From: Sutterella sp.
GTDB taxonomy: Bacteria; Pseudomonadota; Gammaproteobacteria; Burkholderiales; Burkholderiaceae_F
Reading direction: 5' to 3'
Length of the DNA stretch: 64,000 nt
NCBI GenBank assembly: GCA_019418605.1
Contig: DYBN01000054.1
Span: 1-64,000 of the forward strand
Made by a program: the position numbers and the translations under genes. Positions 1-7,952 of the stretch are shown here, piece after piece. The notes under the pieces are model-generated. The model did no database searches. It was not told the origin of the DNA and saw only the letters and a program-made list of their open reading frames with translations. How positions within the stretch are numbered: position 1 is the first letter of the stretch; each line of letters opens with the position of its first letter.

Positions 1-111
1 TTTTTGAGTCTGTTTGGACTCGCATCTCACTTGACGCCCACACTTATCGGTTCGTCTTTCAAGTTTTTAAAGAGCTTTTTTTTTCATCGCCTCGCGGCGA
101 CAAGGTTGCGA
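1..111 (-). promoter_or_regulatory. rRNA operon leader (boxB, boxA, boxC), 16S gene expected just left of window
   Basis: Read on the minus strand, this stretch has the elements of a pre-16S leader in the usual order. A hairpin at 87-100 (stem TCGCC/GGCGA, GCGA tetraloop) resembles boxB. GCTCTTTAAAAA at 64-75 matches the antitermination boxA consensus (TGCTCTTTAACA), and GTGTGGGC at 36-43 matches boxC. Two strong promoters lie directly upstream. In bacteria this combination occurs in rRNA operon leaders, where Nus factors bind boxB-boxA to prevent premature termination. No 16S sequence is visible, so the mature gene should begin beyond the left edge. The identification rests on motifs and their order, not on an alignment. 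Confidence 0.8.
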
Positions 112-172
112 ACTATACAGGAGTTCGAAACGCTTTGCAAGTCCTTTTCGAAAAATTTTTCGTTTTTTGTTT
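112..172 (-). promoter_or_regulatory. rrn promoter P2 with UP-like element
   Basis: The minus strand shows -35 TTGCAA (135-140), a 17-base spacer and -10 TATAGT (112-117), followed by a GC-rich discriminator. An A/T tract of the form GAAAAATTTTTCGAAAAGG lies immediately upstream of the -35 (about 143-162), as expected of an UP element bound by the RNA polymerase alpha subunit. It is the promoter nearest the rRNA leader. Confidence 0.75.
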
Positions 173-273
173 TTCTCGCCGGCTTGCGGCAAGAAAAAAG
201 AGCGTCCCTCGCGGTTTGCTCTGACTTGCTGCTTGAAGCAATCAGCAGTGCTGTTCTTCAAGCGAGGTTGCGC

Positions 274-326
274 ATTATGAAGATCAATTTTTCTCTTGTC
301 AAGGCCTTTTGAGAAAATTTTTCGCG
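274..326 (-). promoter_or_regulatory. rrn promoter P1 with UP-like element
   Basis: The minus strand shows a perfect -35 TTGACA (297-302), a 17-base spacer and -10 CATAAT (274-279), followed by GCGC. A GAAAAATTTTCTCAAAAGGC tract upstream resembles an UP element. The whole module looks like a diverged copy of P2, including the CGCAACC run just after the -10, which suggests that the two rrn promoters arose by duplication. Confidence 0.75.
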
Positions 327-346
327 CCTGCCCCTGCCCCCGGCTC

Positions 347-379
347 TTTTGCGCTCCTTTTGCGCTCCTTTTGCGCTCT
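347..379. repeat. Three 11-bp direct repeats (TTTTGCGCTCC)
   Basis: The unit TTTTGCGCTCC occurs at 347-357 and 358-368, and a copy ending in T at 369-379. A weaker TGCGCT follows. The array lies between the rrn promoters and the M61 peptidase gene, in a 300-base stretch (303-616) where I see no other gene or clear promoter. Confidence 0.8.
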
Positions 380-616
380 CTCTGCGCTTGATTTGCGCAG
401 CCGCCCGCACATCTTGGTTCCTGTGTTTTCCGCTTGATTTGCTTCCTGCACGGCACCGGCTACGGTTTCGCGCATTGCGCGAGTCCCGCCATAATTTCGC
501 CTGACACAAACCTCGAAAGAGCGCCTGCGCGCGTGCGCAGGCGCCAAGTGGTCCCTTTCCGCGCGCCGATTGTTTTGCCTGCGCGCACACTTCTTCCTCA
601 TTTGAGGCGTTTTTTC

Positions 617-2512
617 ATGCTTCGCTACGACATCAGCCCGCTTGATCCGGAAGCCCATCTTTTCATCGTCGGCATCACCGTTGCGCGCCCCACGCCCGAG
701 GCGCAGTTCTTTCGTCTTCCCAACTGGATTGCCGGCTCCTACATGATCCGCGACTTCGCCGCCTGCGTGCAGTCGGAAAAGGCCTTTTTGGGCGACAAGG
801 AAGTCCCCGTCGTCAAGGTCGACAAATGCACCTGGCGCGTTTCCACCGCCGGATGCGCCGACGGCGAGTCTCTGCGGTTTTTCTATCAACTCTGGGCGCA
901 GGACGCGAGCGTGCGCGGCAACTACCTTGACAACTGCCGCGGCTTTTTCAACCCCGGCGCAGCCTTCATGGAGGCGCTCGGCATCGACGTCTCCGAAGGG
1001 ATCCTCGTCAACATCACGCCGCCCGACGACGATCTGCACGCCTCAAGCCTTGCCTGGAAGGTGGGCACGAGCCTCACGCGCGCCGCGGACACCGAGCGCT
1101 TTGGCTGGGGGCTTTACCGCGCGGCCGGCTACCGAGAGCTCTGGGACTCGCCCGTGGAGCTCTCGGACTTTACGGCGCTCACCTTTGAGGCGGGCGGCGC
1201 CCGGCACGACATCATCATCAACGACACCAACGCCAACTTTGACGCCGCAAGGCTTCTTGAAGACGTCCGGACGATTTGCGAGGCGCAGTGCCGCTTTTTT
1301 GATCCGCTTCATGGCCGCTGCCCCGTCGGGGAATACACGTTTTTGCTCAACGTCACGGCCTCGTCCTTCGGGGGACTTGAGCACGCCTCAAGCACCGCCC
1401 TTGCCTGCCCGCGCAAAACCCTGCCTTCAACGCACGACCTCAAGCGCACGAAGAACTACCAGACGCTGCTAGGCCTTTTCTCCCACGAGTACTTTCACAC
1501 GTGGTTTGTCAAGCGCATCAAGCCCGCCGAGTTCGTCGACTGCGCCTTTGACATGGAGGTCACGACCCGGCTGCTGTGGCTTTTTGAAGGCGCTACGAGC
1601 TACTACGACAACTTCATGCTGCGCCGCACAGGGCTTGTCAACGATGAAGAGTACGCAGCACTTCTCACGGAAGACTTCAAATACGTGCTCGGCAATGCCG
1701 CGCATCGCGCGCAGACGCTTTCCGAGGCAAGTTTTGACGCCTGGATCAAGTACTACAAGCCCACGGCCAACACCCCCAACGCACACGTCTCCTACTACCG
1801 GCAGGGCGCGCTTGCAGCCCTTGTGCTCAACGCCGAAATTCTGAGAAAAACAAAGGGAGAAAAGAGCCTCGACGACGTCATGCGGCTTTTCTGGCGCGAC
1901 TTCCTTGAGGCCGGAGACGACTACGGCGGCGTTGGCGAGGAGGACGTGAGCGACGTGATTTTGCGTGCCACGGGCCTTGACCTGACGGACCTACTTACCG
2001 AGCTCACGCAGAGCACGGCCGAGATCGACTACGCCGCCGCTCTCAAACCCCTTGGCATCACGCTTGGAAAAACCGAGCTGCCCGCCGTGCGCGCCCTGCT
2101 TGGTCTGACCGGGCGCACGACCGAGGCCGGGTTCGTGGTCAAGACCGTGCACGAGGGCGAAGCGGGCCAGTGGATCGGCATTGCGCCGGGCGACGTTTTG
2201 ATTGCCGTCGACGGCGTGCGCATCCGGCCCGAGACGTTCGAGGACATCCTCGCGCGCTACGGCGCAGGCGACGAGATGCTCATCCACGCCTTCCGCGACG
2301 ACGCCCTGATGGCCTGGAGCCTGCTGCTTGGAAAAGAAAAGACGCTCTCGGCCACAGCCGCCATCAAGCCCGTCAAGCTCACCCGGGCCTGGATCGAAGG
2401 CACGGCGGCCAATGAGGCCCTGGATGAGGCCCGGGAAACGGCCCCGGAAGCGGCCCCGGATACGGCGCCGAAAGCGGCTCCGCAAAAGGGCAAAAAGCGC
2501 GCAAAAGCCTGA
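617..2512 (+). CDS. M61 family peptidase with PDZ domain
   Basis: This 631-residue protein is a zinc metallopeptidase of the M61 (glycyl aminopeptidase) family. The zinc motif HEYFH falls at residues 290-294, followed by the usual downstream glutamate region (LFEGATSYY). A PDZ-like domain near residues 500-570 contains GIAPGDVLIAVDG. The last 40 residues are an Ala/Pro/Glu/Lys-rich tail. The start at 617 (MLRYDISP) is preferred over an in-frame ATG 183 bases upstream because it has GAGG nine bases before it and matches the family N-terminus. No clear signal peptide is seen, so it is probably cytoplasmic. Its natural substrates are not known. It converges on the MATE gene. Confidence 0.88.
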   Translation: MLRYDISPLDPEAHLFIVGITVARPTPEAQFFRLPNWIAGSYMIRDFAACVQSEKAFLGDKEVPVVKVDKCTWRVSTAGCADGESLRFFYQLWAQDASVRGNYLDNCRGFFNPGAAFMEALGIDVSEGILVNITPPDDDLHASSLAWKVGTSLTRAADTERFGWGLYRAAGYRELWDSPVELSDFTALTFEAGGARHDIIINDTNANFDAARLLEDVRTICEAQCRFFDPLHGRCPVGEYTFLLNVTASSFGGLEHASSTALACPRKTLPSTHDLKRTKNYQTLLGLFSHEYFHTWFVKRIKPAEFVDCAFDMEVTTRLLWLFEGATSYYDNFMLRRTGLVNDEEYAALLTEDFKYVLGNAAHRAQTLSEASFDAWIKYYKPTANTPNAHVSYYRQGALAALVLNAEILRKTKGEKSLDDVMRLFWRDFLEAGDDYGGVGEEDVSDVILRATGLDLTDLLTELTQSTAEIDYAAALKPLGITLGKTELPAVRALLGLTGRTTEAGFVVKTVHEGEAGQWIGIAPGDVLIAVDGVRIRPETFEDILARYGAGDEMLIHAFRDDALMAWSLLLGKEKTLSATAAIKPVKLTRAWIEGTAANEALDEARETAPEAAPDTAPKAAPQKGKKRAKA

Positions 2513-2524
2513 TCTTTCAGGGCC

Positions 2525-2548
2525 CCGCGCCCGGGAGCCCGGGCGCGG
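2525..2548. terminator. GC-rich hairpin between convergent genes
   Basis: A perfect 11-bp inverted repeat (CCGCGCCCGGG, two-base centre, CCCGGGCGCGG) sits in the 42-base gap between the convergent M61 and MATE genes. There is no T tract on either strand, so it may act as a pause or RNA-stability hairpin rather than a classic terminator. Confidence 0.55.
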
Positions 2549-2554
2549 TCGCCT

Positions 2555-3934
2555 TCAGTCGCGGTTTACAACCAGCGCAGGTCTGCCGTCGTAGCCGTAG
2601 CGGCGGCGGTTGCGCAAAACAAGCGTTGTGCTCAGAACAAAGGTGAGGGCTTCTGCCACCGGCACCGCCAGCCACAGCCCCAGCTCGCCAATTAAAAGCG
2701 GCAGGCACTCGATGGCAAGCACGGTGAAAAGAAACGTGCGGCAAAACGAGATGACGGCCGCCCGCCTGCCGTCGCCCATGGCCGTAAAAAGATAGGCCGC
2801 AAACATATTGGGGCACAGCAAAAGAAGCGAGAGCGCAAAGTAGCCGAAGTTTTCCAGCACCAGCGCAAACACGGGCGACTCGCGCGGCGTGAAGAAAGCA
2901 AGCACGGGAGCGGAAAACACCACCGACATGCCGTAGGCCGCAAGAGAAAAGACGGCCATGATGACACAGCTGTTTTTTGCCACCTGCGCGAGCTCGGGCC
3001 AGTTTTGCTCGCCGTACTTGTAGCCCAGAATGGGGCCCGTGGCCTCGCAAAAGCCGTAGAAGATCGAATTGAAGACGTAGGTCGAGTACGAGGCGATCGT
3101 CAGGGCCGCCACGCCCTCGACGCCAAGCCAGCGCATGAAGGCGGCGTTAAAGAGGTAGAGCGTCACGGACGACGAGAGGCTTCCCACCATCTCCGAGAAG
3201 CCGCTGCGGCAGGCGCCCTTGAGCGCCGCCCAATCAGGCCGCGTCCGGATCAGACGAATGGGAGCCGAGGCGCGTCCAAAAAAGACGGCGCCGGCGCCTG
3301 CGGCCACGATCCACGATATGACGGTGGCAAGCGCTGCGCCCGTCATGCCCCACCCAAGCGGCCCCATGAAGACGATGTCGAGCACGACGTTGACAAGGCC
3401 CGAGGCAATCGACACCGTCAGCCCGATCTTGGGGTAGCCCGCCACGGTAAAGAAGGTCTGCGAGAGCACGCTCAGCAAAAAGCACGGCATGAACGCAAGC
3501 CACACCACCTGGTAGTCGTAGGCAAAGGCGTACTGCTCCTCGCTTACCCGCAAAAGGTCAAGGAGCACGGGCAGCAGCACAATGCCCAGCAGCCCCACCA
3601 CAACGCCGAAGGCGCACTCGGCGTAGACCAGCGTGCTCAGCGCCCGGTCGGCGCCGTGCGCATCGCCCGCGCCCAGTCTGCGCGAGACAACCGAGCCGCC
3701 GCCCGCCGAGAGCATGATGCCGACCGAGCCCAGAAAGATCGCCAGGGGAAAGATCATGTTGAGCGAGGCAAGCGCCACCGTCCCCATGTAGCGGCTGATG
3801 AGCACGCCGTCGGCCACCATGTAGCTCATGATGAACAGCGACATGAGCATGCGGGGAAACGAAAAGCGCAGCTGTCCCGCAATCGTGAAGTGCTGCCCGA
3901 GAATCGAATTGGCCGGACGCGTCGATGTCGTCAA
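2555..3934 (-). CDS. MATE family multidrug/organic-cation exporter
   Basis: The 459-residue product is built almost entirely of hydrophobic segments, about 12, arranged as two homologous halves. It carries MATE-like sequences such as ADGVLISRYMG near the N-terminus and GGGSVVSRRLGAGD after the second segment. MATE proteins export drugs or metabolites across the inner membrane using a sodium or proton gradient; the substrate cannot be told here. The first codon of the open frame is TTG at 3934 with only a weak ribosome-binding site. The next in-frame Met is residue 29 and would remove part of the conserved N-terminus, so the exact start is uncertain. The hisC-like gene is upstream on the same strand. 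Confidence 0.88.
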   Translation of the reverse strand: MTTSTRPANSILGQHFTIAGQLRFSFPRMLMSLFIMSYMVADGVLISRYMGTVALASLNMIFPLAIFLGSVGIMLSAGGGSVVSRRLGAGDAHGADRALSTLVYAECAFGVVVGLLGIVLLPVLLDLLRVSEEQYAFAYDYQVVWLAFMPCFLLSVLSQTFFTVAGYPKIGLTVSIASGLVNVVLDIVFMGPLGWGMTGAALATVISWIVAAGAGAVFFGRASAPIRLIRTRPDWAALKGACRSGFSEMVGSLSSSVTLYLFNAAFMRWLGVEGVAALTIASYSTYVFNSIFYGFCEATGPILGYKYGEQNWPELAQVAKNSCVIMAVFSLAAYGMSVVFSAPVLAFFTPRESPVFALVLENFGYFALSLLLLCPNMFAAYLFTAMGDGRRAAVISFCRTFLFTVLAIECLPLLIGELGLWLAVPVAEALTFVLSTTLVLRNRRRYGYDGRPALVVNRD

Positions 3935-3994
3935 AGGATCACCGTTTGTTTTCCTTGTGGTTGTTTTGAATGCGGCCTGCTGGCCCAGGCGGCC

Positions 3995-5110
3995 TTAAAC
4001 CTTGCCCTGCGCTCTGAACTGCCTCAGAAGGTCGGCGAAAAATGCCATTTCTTCGCGCGTGCCCACCGAAATGCGGCACCACTCAAGCGCTGGCGGAAAC
4101 GCCCGCCCCACGAGCACGTGCGCCTGCTCCATGCTGCGGGTGAATTCTTCAAGCCCCGTCTTGAGATGCACGAAAACGAAGTTGGTCTGGCTGGGCAGAT
4201 ACGGAAGATGAAGCTCGTCGAGGCAGTCCGTGAGCACGCGCCTTGCCGCGCGGTTTTCCTCGCGCGAGACGGCAAAGAAGTCCTGATCGGGAAGTTCGGC
4301 CAAAGCCGCCTCCACGCCCGGGGCCGACATGATGGCGTCGTAGGCAACGCGCCGCCTGATGCGCTCAATCACGGCGGGCGCCGCATACGCAAACCCGATG
4401 CGAAGTCCCGCAAGGCCGAAGATTTTCGAGAAAGTCTTCATGACGGCGACGTTCTCGAGCCCCTGATCGACCAAAGTCTTGGCCGACACGAAGGCCGGGT
4501 CATCGACAAACTCGGCGTAGGCCTCGTCGATGACGAAAAAAACGTCCCGGGGCTTGGAGGCAATCCAGTCGTTTAAGGCGGCCGAATCGGTGATGGTCGA
4601 GGTGGGGTTGCTCGGATTGGCAAGGTAGACAACCGAAGGGCCTTCGTGCTGCTCGACGGCGCGGCACATCGCCGCAAGATCGACGCTCCAGTTCTCCCCC
4701 ATAGGCACCTTGACGGGCACAAGCCCGTTTCTGACGGCCGCGCTCTCGCCGTCGGCGTACGAAAGCTCGGGCACCACTACCTGCACGCCCTCGCACAGAT
4801 ACGCTTCGATCGAGGCGCGGATCGCCTCGGCCGAACCGAAGGTCATGAGAATGTTCTTTTCCGTCGCTCCCATGAATTCGCCGCAGGCCCGCCGCAGCTC
4901 TCCGGTGCGCACGAACGTGTAGCGCGAGGCCCTCTTCGTGACGGCCTGCACCGCCTCCCGCGCCCTGCGGCTCATGCCAAAGGGGTTTTCGTTAAAGCAC
5001 AAAAGAAGGGGCTTGTCGGCCGTGGGCGGCACAAAGGGCTCAAGCGCCAAAACGCGCGCGCGGCGCTCTTCGTAACTCTCCGTGAAAGGGCTCTGCTGAT
5101 CTTCCGTCAT
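3995..5110 (-). CDS. hisC: HisC-type PLP-dependent aminotransferase
   Basis: This 371-residue fold-type I aminotransferase resembles histidinol-phosphate aminotransferase. The PLP-binding lysine lies in FSKIFGLAGLRIGFAYA. The N-terminal LCFNENPFG segment and YLANPSNPTS in the middle are also typical. The enzyme would transfer an amino group from glutamate to histidinol phosphate in histidine synthesis, but the same subfamily includes aromatic aminotransferases. No other his gene is nearby, so the substrate is uncertain. It starts with ATG at 5110. Eight imperfect 10-bp repeats lie 70-150 bases upstream of the start. Confidence 0.82.
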   Translation of the reverse strand: MTEDQQSPFTESYEERRARVLALEPFVPPTADKPLLLCFNENPFGMSRRAREAVQAVTKRASRYTFVRTGELRRACGEFMGATEKNILMTFGSAEAIRASIEAYLCEGVQVVVPELSYADGESAAVRNGLVPVKVPMGENWSVDLAAMCRAVEQHEGPSVVYLANPSNPTSTITDSAALNDWIASKPRDVFFVIDEAYAEFVDDPAFVSAKTLVDQGLENVAVMKTFSKIFGLAGLRIGFAYAAPAVIERIRRRVAYDAIMSAPGVEAALAELPDQDFFAVSREENRAARRVLTDCLDELHLPYLPSQTNFVFVHLKTGLEEFTRSMEQAHVLVGRAFPPALEWCRISVGTREEMAFFADLLRQFRAQGKV

Positions 5111-5178
5111 CTTCGTCTTCTTTCTTCTTGTCCGTTGTTTTTGTCGTCGCCGCGCCCCGTCGTCAAGCCTTTGTCTTG

Positions 5179-5258
5179 ACTTCTTCCAACTTATCCCGAG
5201 TTATCCCGACTTATTCCAAGTTATCCCGGCCTATCCCGACTCTTTCCGACTTGTCCGG
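5179..5258. repeat. Eight imperfect 10-bp tandem repeats
   Basis: Units of the form ACTTATCCCG follow one another exactly every ten bases: 5179, 5189, 5199, 5209, 5219, 5229, 5239 and 5249. The middle copies (ACTTATCCCG, AGTTATCCCG, AGTTATCCCG) are best conserved and the ends more diverged. The array lies in the 414-base gap between the hisC-like gene and the autotransporter, on the promoter side of hisC. The rest of that gap (5259-5419) shows no gene that I can support. Confidence 0.85.
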
Positions 5259-5419
5259 GCGCGGCGCACCGTCCTGGTGCACAGGGGTTTAAGTGTACGC
5301 GCGGCAAAACAGACCGTCGACGGGCGTTTTTTGCGGCGTCAAGCCCCTTGGCCGGAAGGAGCGCGCGGCGCCTGCAGGAACCTGCTGTTGGACAACGGTT
5401 CAGGCCTCTTGAAGAAGAC

Positions 5420-5453
5420 AAATCCTGAAACGACAAGGGCTCCGTCAGGATTT
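5420..5453 (-). terminator. Possible terminator after autotransporter gene
   Basis: A 9-bp inverted repeat (AAATCCTGA at 5420-5428, TCAGGATTT at 5445-5453) lies about 70 bases beyond the autotransporter stop codon. On the minus strand it is followed by GTCTTCTTC, a weak pyrimidine run. Confidence 0.45.
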
Positions 5454-5524
5454 CTTTGCCCGACGAAGCCCTCTCGTCTTTGTCAATCGGCGGAATCAGA
5501 GATGCCGCCGGTTGGTGCGGCGCA

Positions 5525-7582
5525 TCAGAACGTCATGCGCACGCCTGCGCTAAAGAGGTACGGATTGTCGATGTCGCCGCCCGAGGTGCGTTCGAGTTCG
5601 CCGTAGAAGTAGGTGCTCTTGCCCATCATGAGCTGCGCACCGACGCCGTACGTAACCCAGCCGCCGCCCAGGTCTTCACTCAACGCCGCACGCACGCCGT
5701 CCTTGCTTGCCACGCCGTCGGCGTCGCCCAGCCAGTCATAGCTGTAGGAGAACATGCCGTAGAAGGATCCCTTCTTTTCGGGGAAGTCAAACCCGGCGCG
5801 AATGCCAACGCGAGTAATAAGAGACTGGAAGTCGTCCTGATCGATCTTCACGCCGTTGGAAGCCGTCGTATCGTCTCCGCTGATGAATCCATAAGTGACC
5901 TCAAACTGCGGCTCAACATAAGCGCGGTCATCAATGAAGCGGAACGTGTGCCCCGTCTCAGCCGAGAGGCTGAAGGCGCTGGAGCTTGTATCCAGATCCA
6001 TGTTGCCCGCGGTGATGTCGTTTTTGAGGTAGCCGTAGCGGGCGATCAAATCGAGGAAGGAGCCACCGTCGGCCGTATACGTCGCATAAGCGGCAAGGCT
6101 GTAGCTGTCGCCGTCGGCGCTGCCGTTGCTGAAATCAGAATCCGAGTCCGTGTAGGAGAATGCGCCGCCCACAATCCAGTGATTGCTGACGCGGTAGTCG
6201 CCGCCCACCTGGATGGTGGTGTGATCCATCTCGACTTCGTTTGAACCGCCCCACTGCGATTCGCCGCCGTAGACGCGGGCCCAGGCGCCGATGTCGCCCT
6301 GCGCATTGCGAATGTCGCCCAAGCGCTTGGTGAGGTGGTTGATTTCGTTGCGCCATTGCACAAGACTCATGGCGTTTACCGAGCTGTAGTTCGTGAGCTT
6401 TGTGTTGTCGGCAAAAGCGGCTTGCTGCGTTCCGTCGGCAAGCGTCTGACGCGTCCAAGCGCCGTTGATGTCGCCTTCGGCCGCGGATTCGCGGATTTCA
6501 ACTCCATTTTCAGCGGAGGAGAAACCTGCAAGATCACTCTCGTTTTCGGGCGTGATCTGATCTGACGTAATGCCGGTGTAATTCACATTGATGACACCGT
6601 CATTGGTTACGCTGGATGTTGTCAACTTGGCCGAGGTAAGGCGGCCGTCGGCGCTCTGAGTGGTCGGCGCGTTGAAGGTGCCGCCGTTTCCTGTCAAGGT
6701 CAGGTTTTCAACAGAGACTTGCTGTCCGGCCTGCGTCGCAGTGATCTCGCTGCCGTCAAGGGTCAGGTTGGTCACAACACTGTCGGCTTCGGCAGTCCAC
6801 TGCGCCCCGTCCGTCATGACAATGGTCGTGGCGCCGGTTCCTTCGGTCAGGACGGCGCCGGTAAATGACGAGTCAGTTCCTTTGAAAGTTACGTCAATAT
6901 TGCCGGAACCTTGTGCCCGAATATAACCGTCAATTCTTGTGCTGCCGCCTGCGTTGATCTTAATATTGCCTTCGCCGCTGTGAACCACTGTGTGGCTTGA
7001 GGAAGGGTCGGCCGCCTGAATAATCTCAATATCACCGGCTGCATTTAAATTAATGCCTCCGTTTCCCAACGCAATCACTCCGTAGTTCTGATCCGAATTT
7101 ACTTTAATATCACCTTCGGACTGTACTGTAATTGTGCTCGCACCATTTGCCGTAATGCCGTTTGGAGTATTGACAGTGACGCTTTGCGCATTAATTTCCA
7201 TCTCTCCGCGTTCACCATGGATGCCCCAGGCATTGCCGGTGATTACAACGTCTCCCCCGGCATTAATGGTCAATTTTTGATCATCGCTGTTGGAATCATC
7301 CGCCAGAAAAAGACCGTTGCTATTAGCGTCAATAGTGACATTCCCTGCCGCCGTCAAAGTGACGGCGCCATAGACACTGACGCCATTGGATGATGAGTTT
7401 ATTTCGATATTGTTTGCGGAAATATTTATATTAGAATAACCTACAACGCCGCTCGAAATAAAATCTTCCTGCGAGTCATCAAACGTGTAGTTGTCAGACC
7501 ACACCCCTTCACTCGTGAAAGCAAAAGCGGATGAAGCGCAAAAGACTCCGAGTACGGCCAGCGAGATTGGTTTTATTTTCAT
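5525..7582 (-). CDS. Type Va autotransporter, beta-helix passenger and barrel
   Basis: The 685-residue protein starts with a Sec signal peptide (MKIKPISLAVLGVFCASSAFA). Residues 25 to about 400 form a Gly/Asn/Thr-rich passenger with short repeated beta strands (NITIDAN-, KLTINAGGD-, DIKVNS-like), the pattern of a beta helix. From about residue 420 to the end is the autotransporter barrel (GDIGAWARVYGG at its start), ending in Phe (FSAGVRMTF), as needed for outer-membrane assembly. A surface adhesin or related role is likely but not shown; no protease triad is evident. GGGAGG lies ahead of the ATG at 7582. The passenger region is visibly more AT-rich than its neighbours. A G10 tract lies 39 bases upstream of the start. 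Confidence 0.9.
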   Translation of the reverse strand: MKIKPISLAVLGVFCASSAFAFTSEGVWSDNYTFDDSQEDFISSGVVGYSNINISANNIEINSSSNGVSVYGAVTLTAAGNVTIDANSNGLFLADDSNSDDQKLTINAGGDVVITGNAWGIHGERGEMEINAQSVTVNTPNGITANGASTITVQSEGDIKVNSDQNYGVIALGNGGINLNAAGDIEIIQAADPSSSHTVVHSGEGNIKINAGGSTRIDGYIRAQGSGNIDVTFKGTDSSFTGAVLTEGTGATTIVMTDGAQWTAEADSVVTNLTLDGSEITATQAGQQVSVENLTLTGNGGTFNAPTTQSADGRLTSAKLTTSSVTNDGVINVNYTGITSDQITPENESDLAGFSSAENGVEIRESAAEGDINGAWTRQTLADGTQQAAFADNTKLTNYSSVNAMSLVQWRNEINHLTKRLGDIRNAQGDIGAWARVYGGESQWGGSNEVEMDHTTIQVGGDYRVSNHWIVGGAFSYTDSDSDFSNGSADGDSYSLAAYATYTADGGSFLDLIARYGYLKNDITAGNMDLDTSSSAFSLSAETGHTFRFIDDRAYVEPQFEVTYGFISGDDTTASNGVKIDQDDFQSLITRVGIRAGFDFPEKKGSFYGMFSYSYDWLGDADGVASKDGVRAALSEDLGGGWVTYGVGAQLMMGKSTYFYGELERTSGGDIDNPYLFSAGVRMTF

Positions 7583-7614
7583 GGGGGCCTCCCGATTAAA
7601 GAAAATGCCCCGCA

Positions 7615-7645
7615 ACTTTGCCCCCCCCCCGCGGCCATTTGTCAA
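7615..7645 (-). promoter_or_regulatory. Promoter with poly-G tract in the -35/-10 spacer
   Basis: On the minus strand a perfect -35 TTGACA (7640-7645) is followed by nine bases, then ten consecutive G residues (7621-7630), then a weak -10 CAAAGT (7615-7620). The spacer is 19 bases long, two more than optimal. Loss of two G residues would give 17. The autotransporter start is 33 bases downstream of the -10. The -35 and the tract are plain; the -10 assignment is an inference. Confidence 0.6.
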
Positions 7646-7952
7646 GTTAAATATCCCGCAACAGGTCATCTCGTTGTCATTTTGAATCAGTCCCTATTCA
7701 AACCGCACGCAATGAGGAAAAAAAAGCCGCCTCCCCGCAGGCCTTCACAAGAAGCCAGGGGAAGCAGCTTGTTTTGGAACTGCCGCAGGATCAAACGAGG
7801 CAAATACCCGACTTCCTGCCATCCGCAATCGAGCTATTCGATCCTTGCTCTGCCCTCAATGTCCTTGGGGTATACAGAGACCCGCTCCTCAAGACCGCGG
7901 CGTTCGTTCGTCCCAAAGCCAAGGTTTTAATCGCGCTCGAGCGCTTGTTTTC
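7646..7952. other. Intergenic stretch, no gene supported
   Basis: These 307 bases separate the autotransporter promoter from the end of aroB. Short open frames occur on the plus strand but have no recognisable product or ribosome-binding site. No clear terminator hairpin for aroB was found. Confidence 0.5.

Noticed and set aside
3005..4576. A 523-codon plus-strand open frame opposite the MATE and hisC genes
   Set aside because: It is antisense to two well-supported genes and its translation is rich in Arg, His and Ala with no domain pattern. It is a GC-driven shadow.
5179..5258. CRISPR array
   Set aside because: The repeats are contiguous 10-bp units without spacers.
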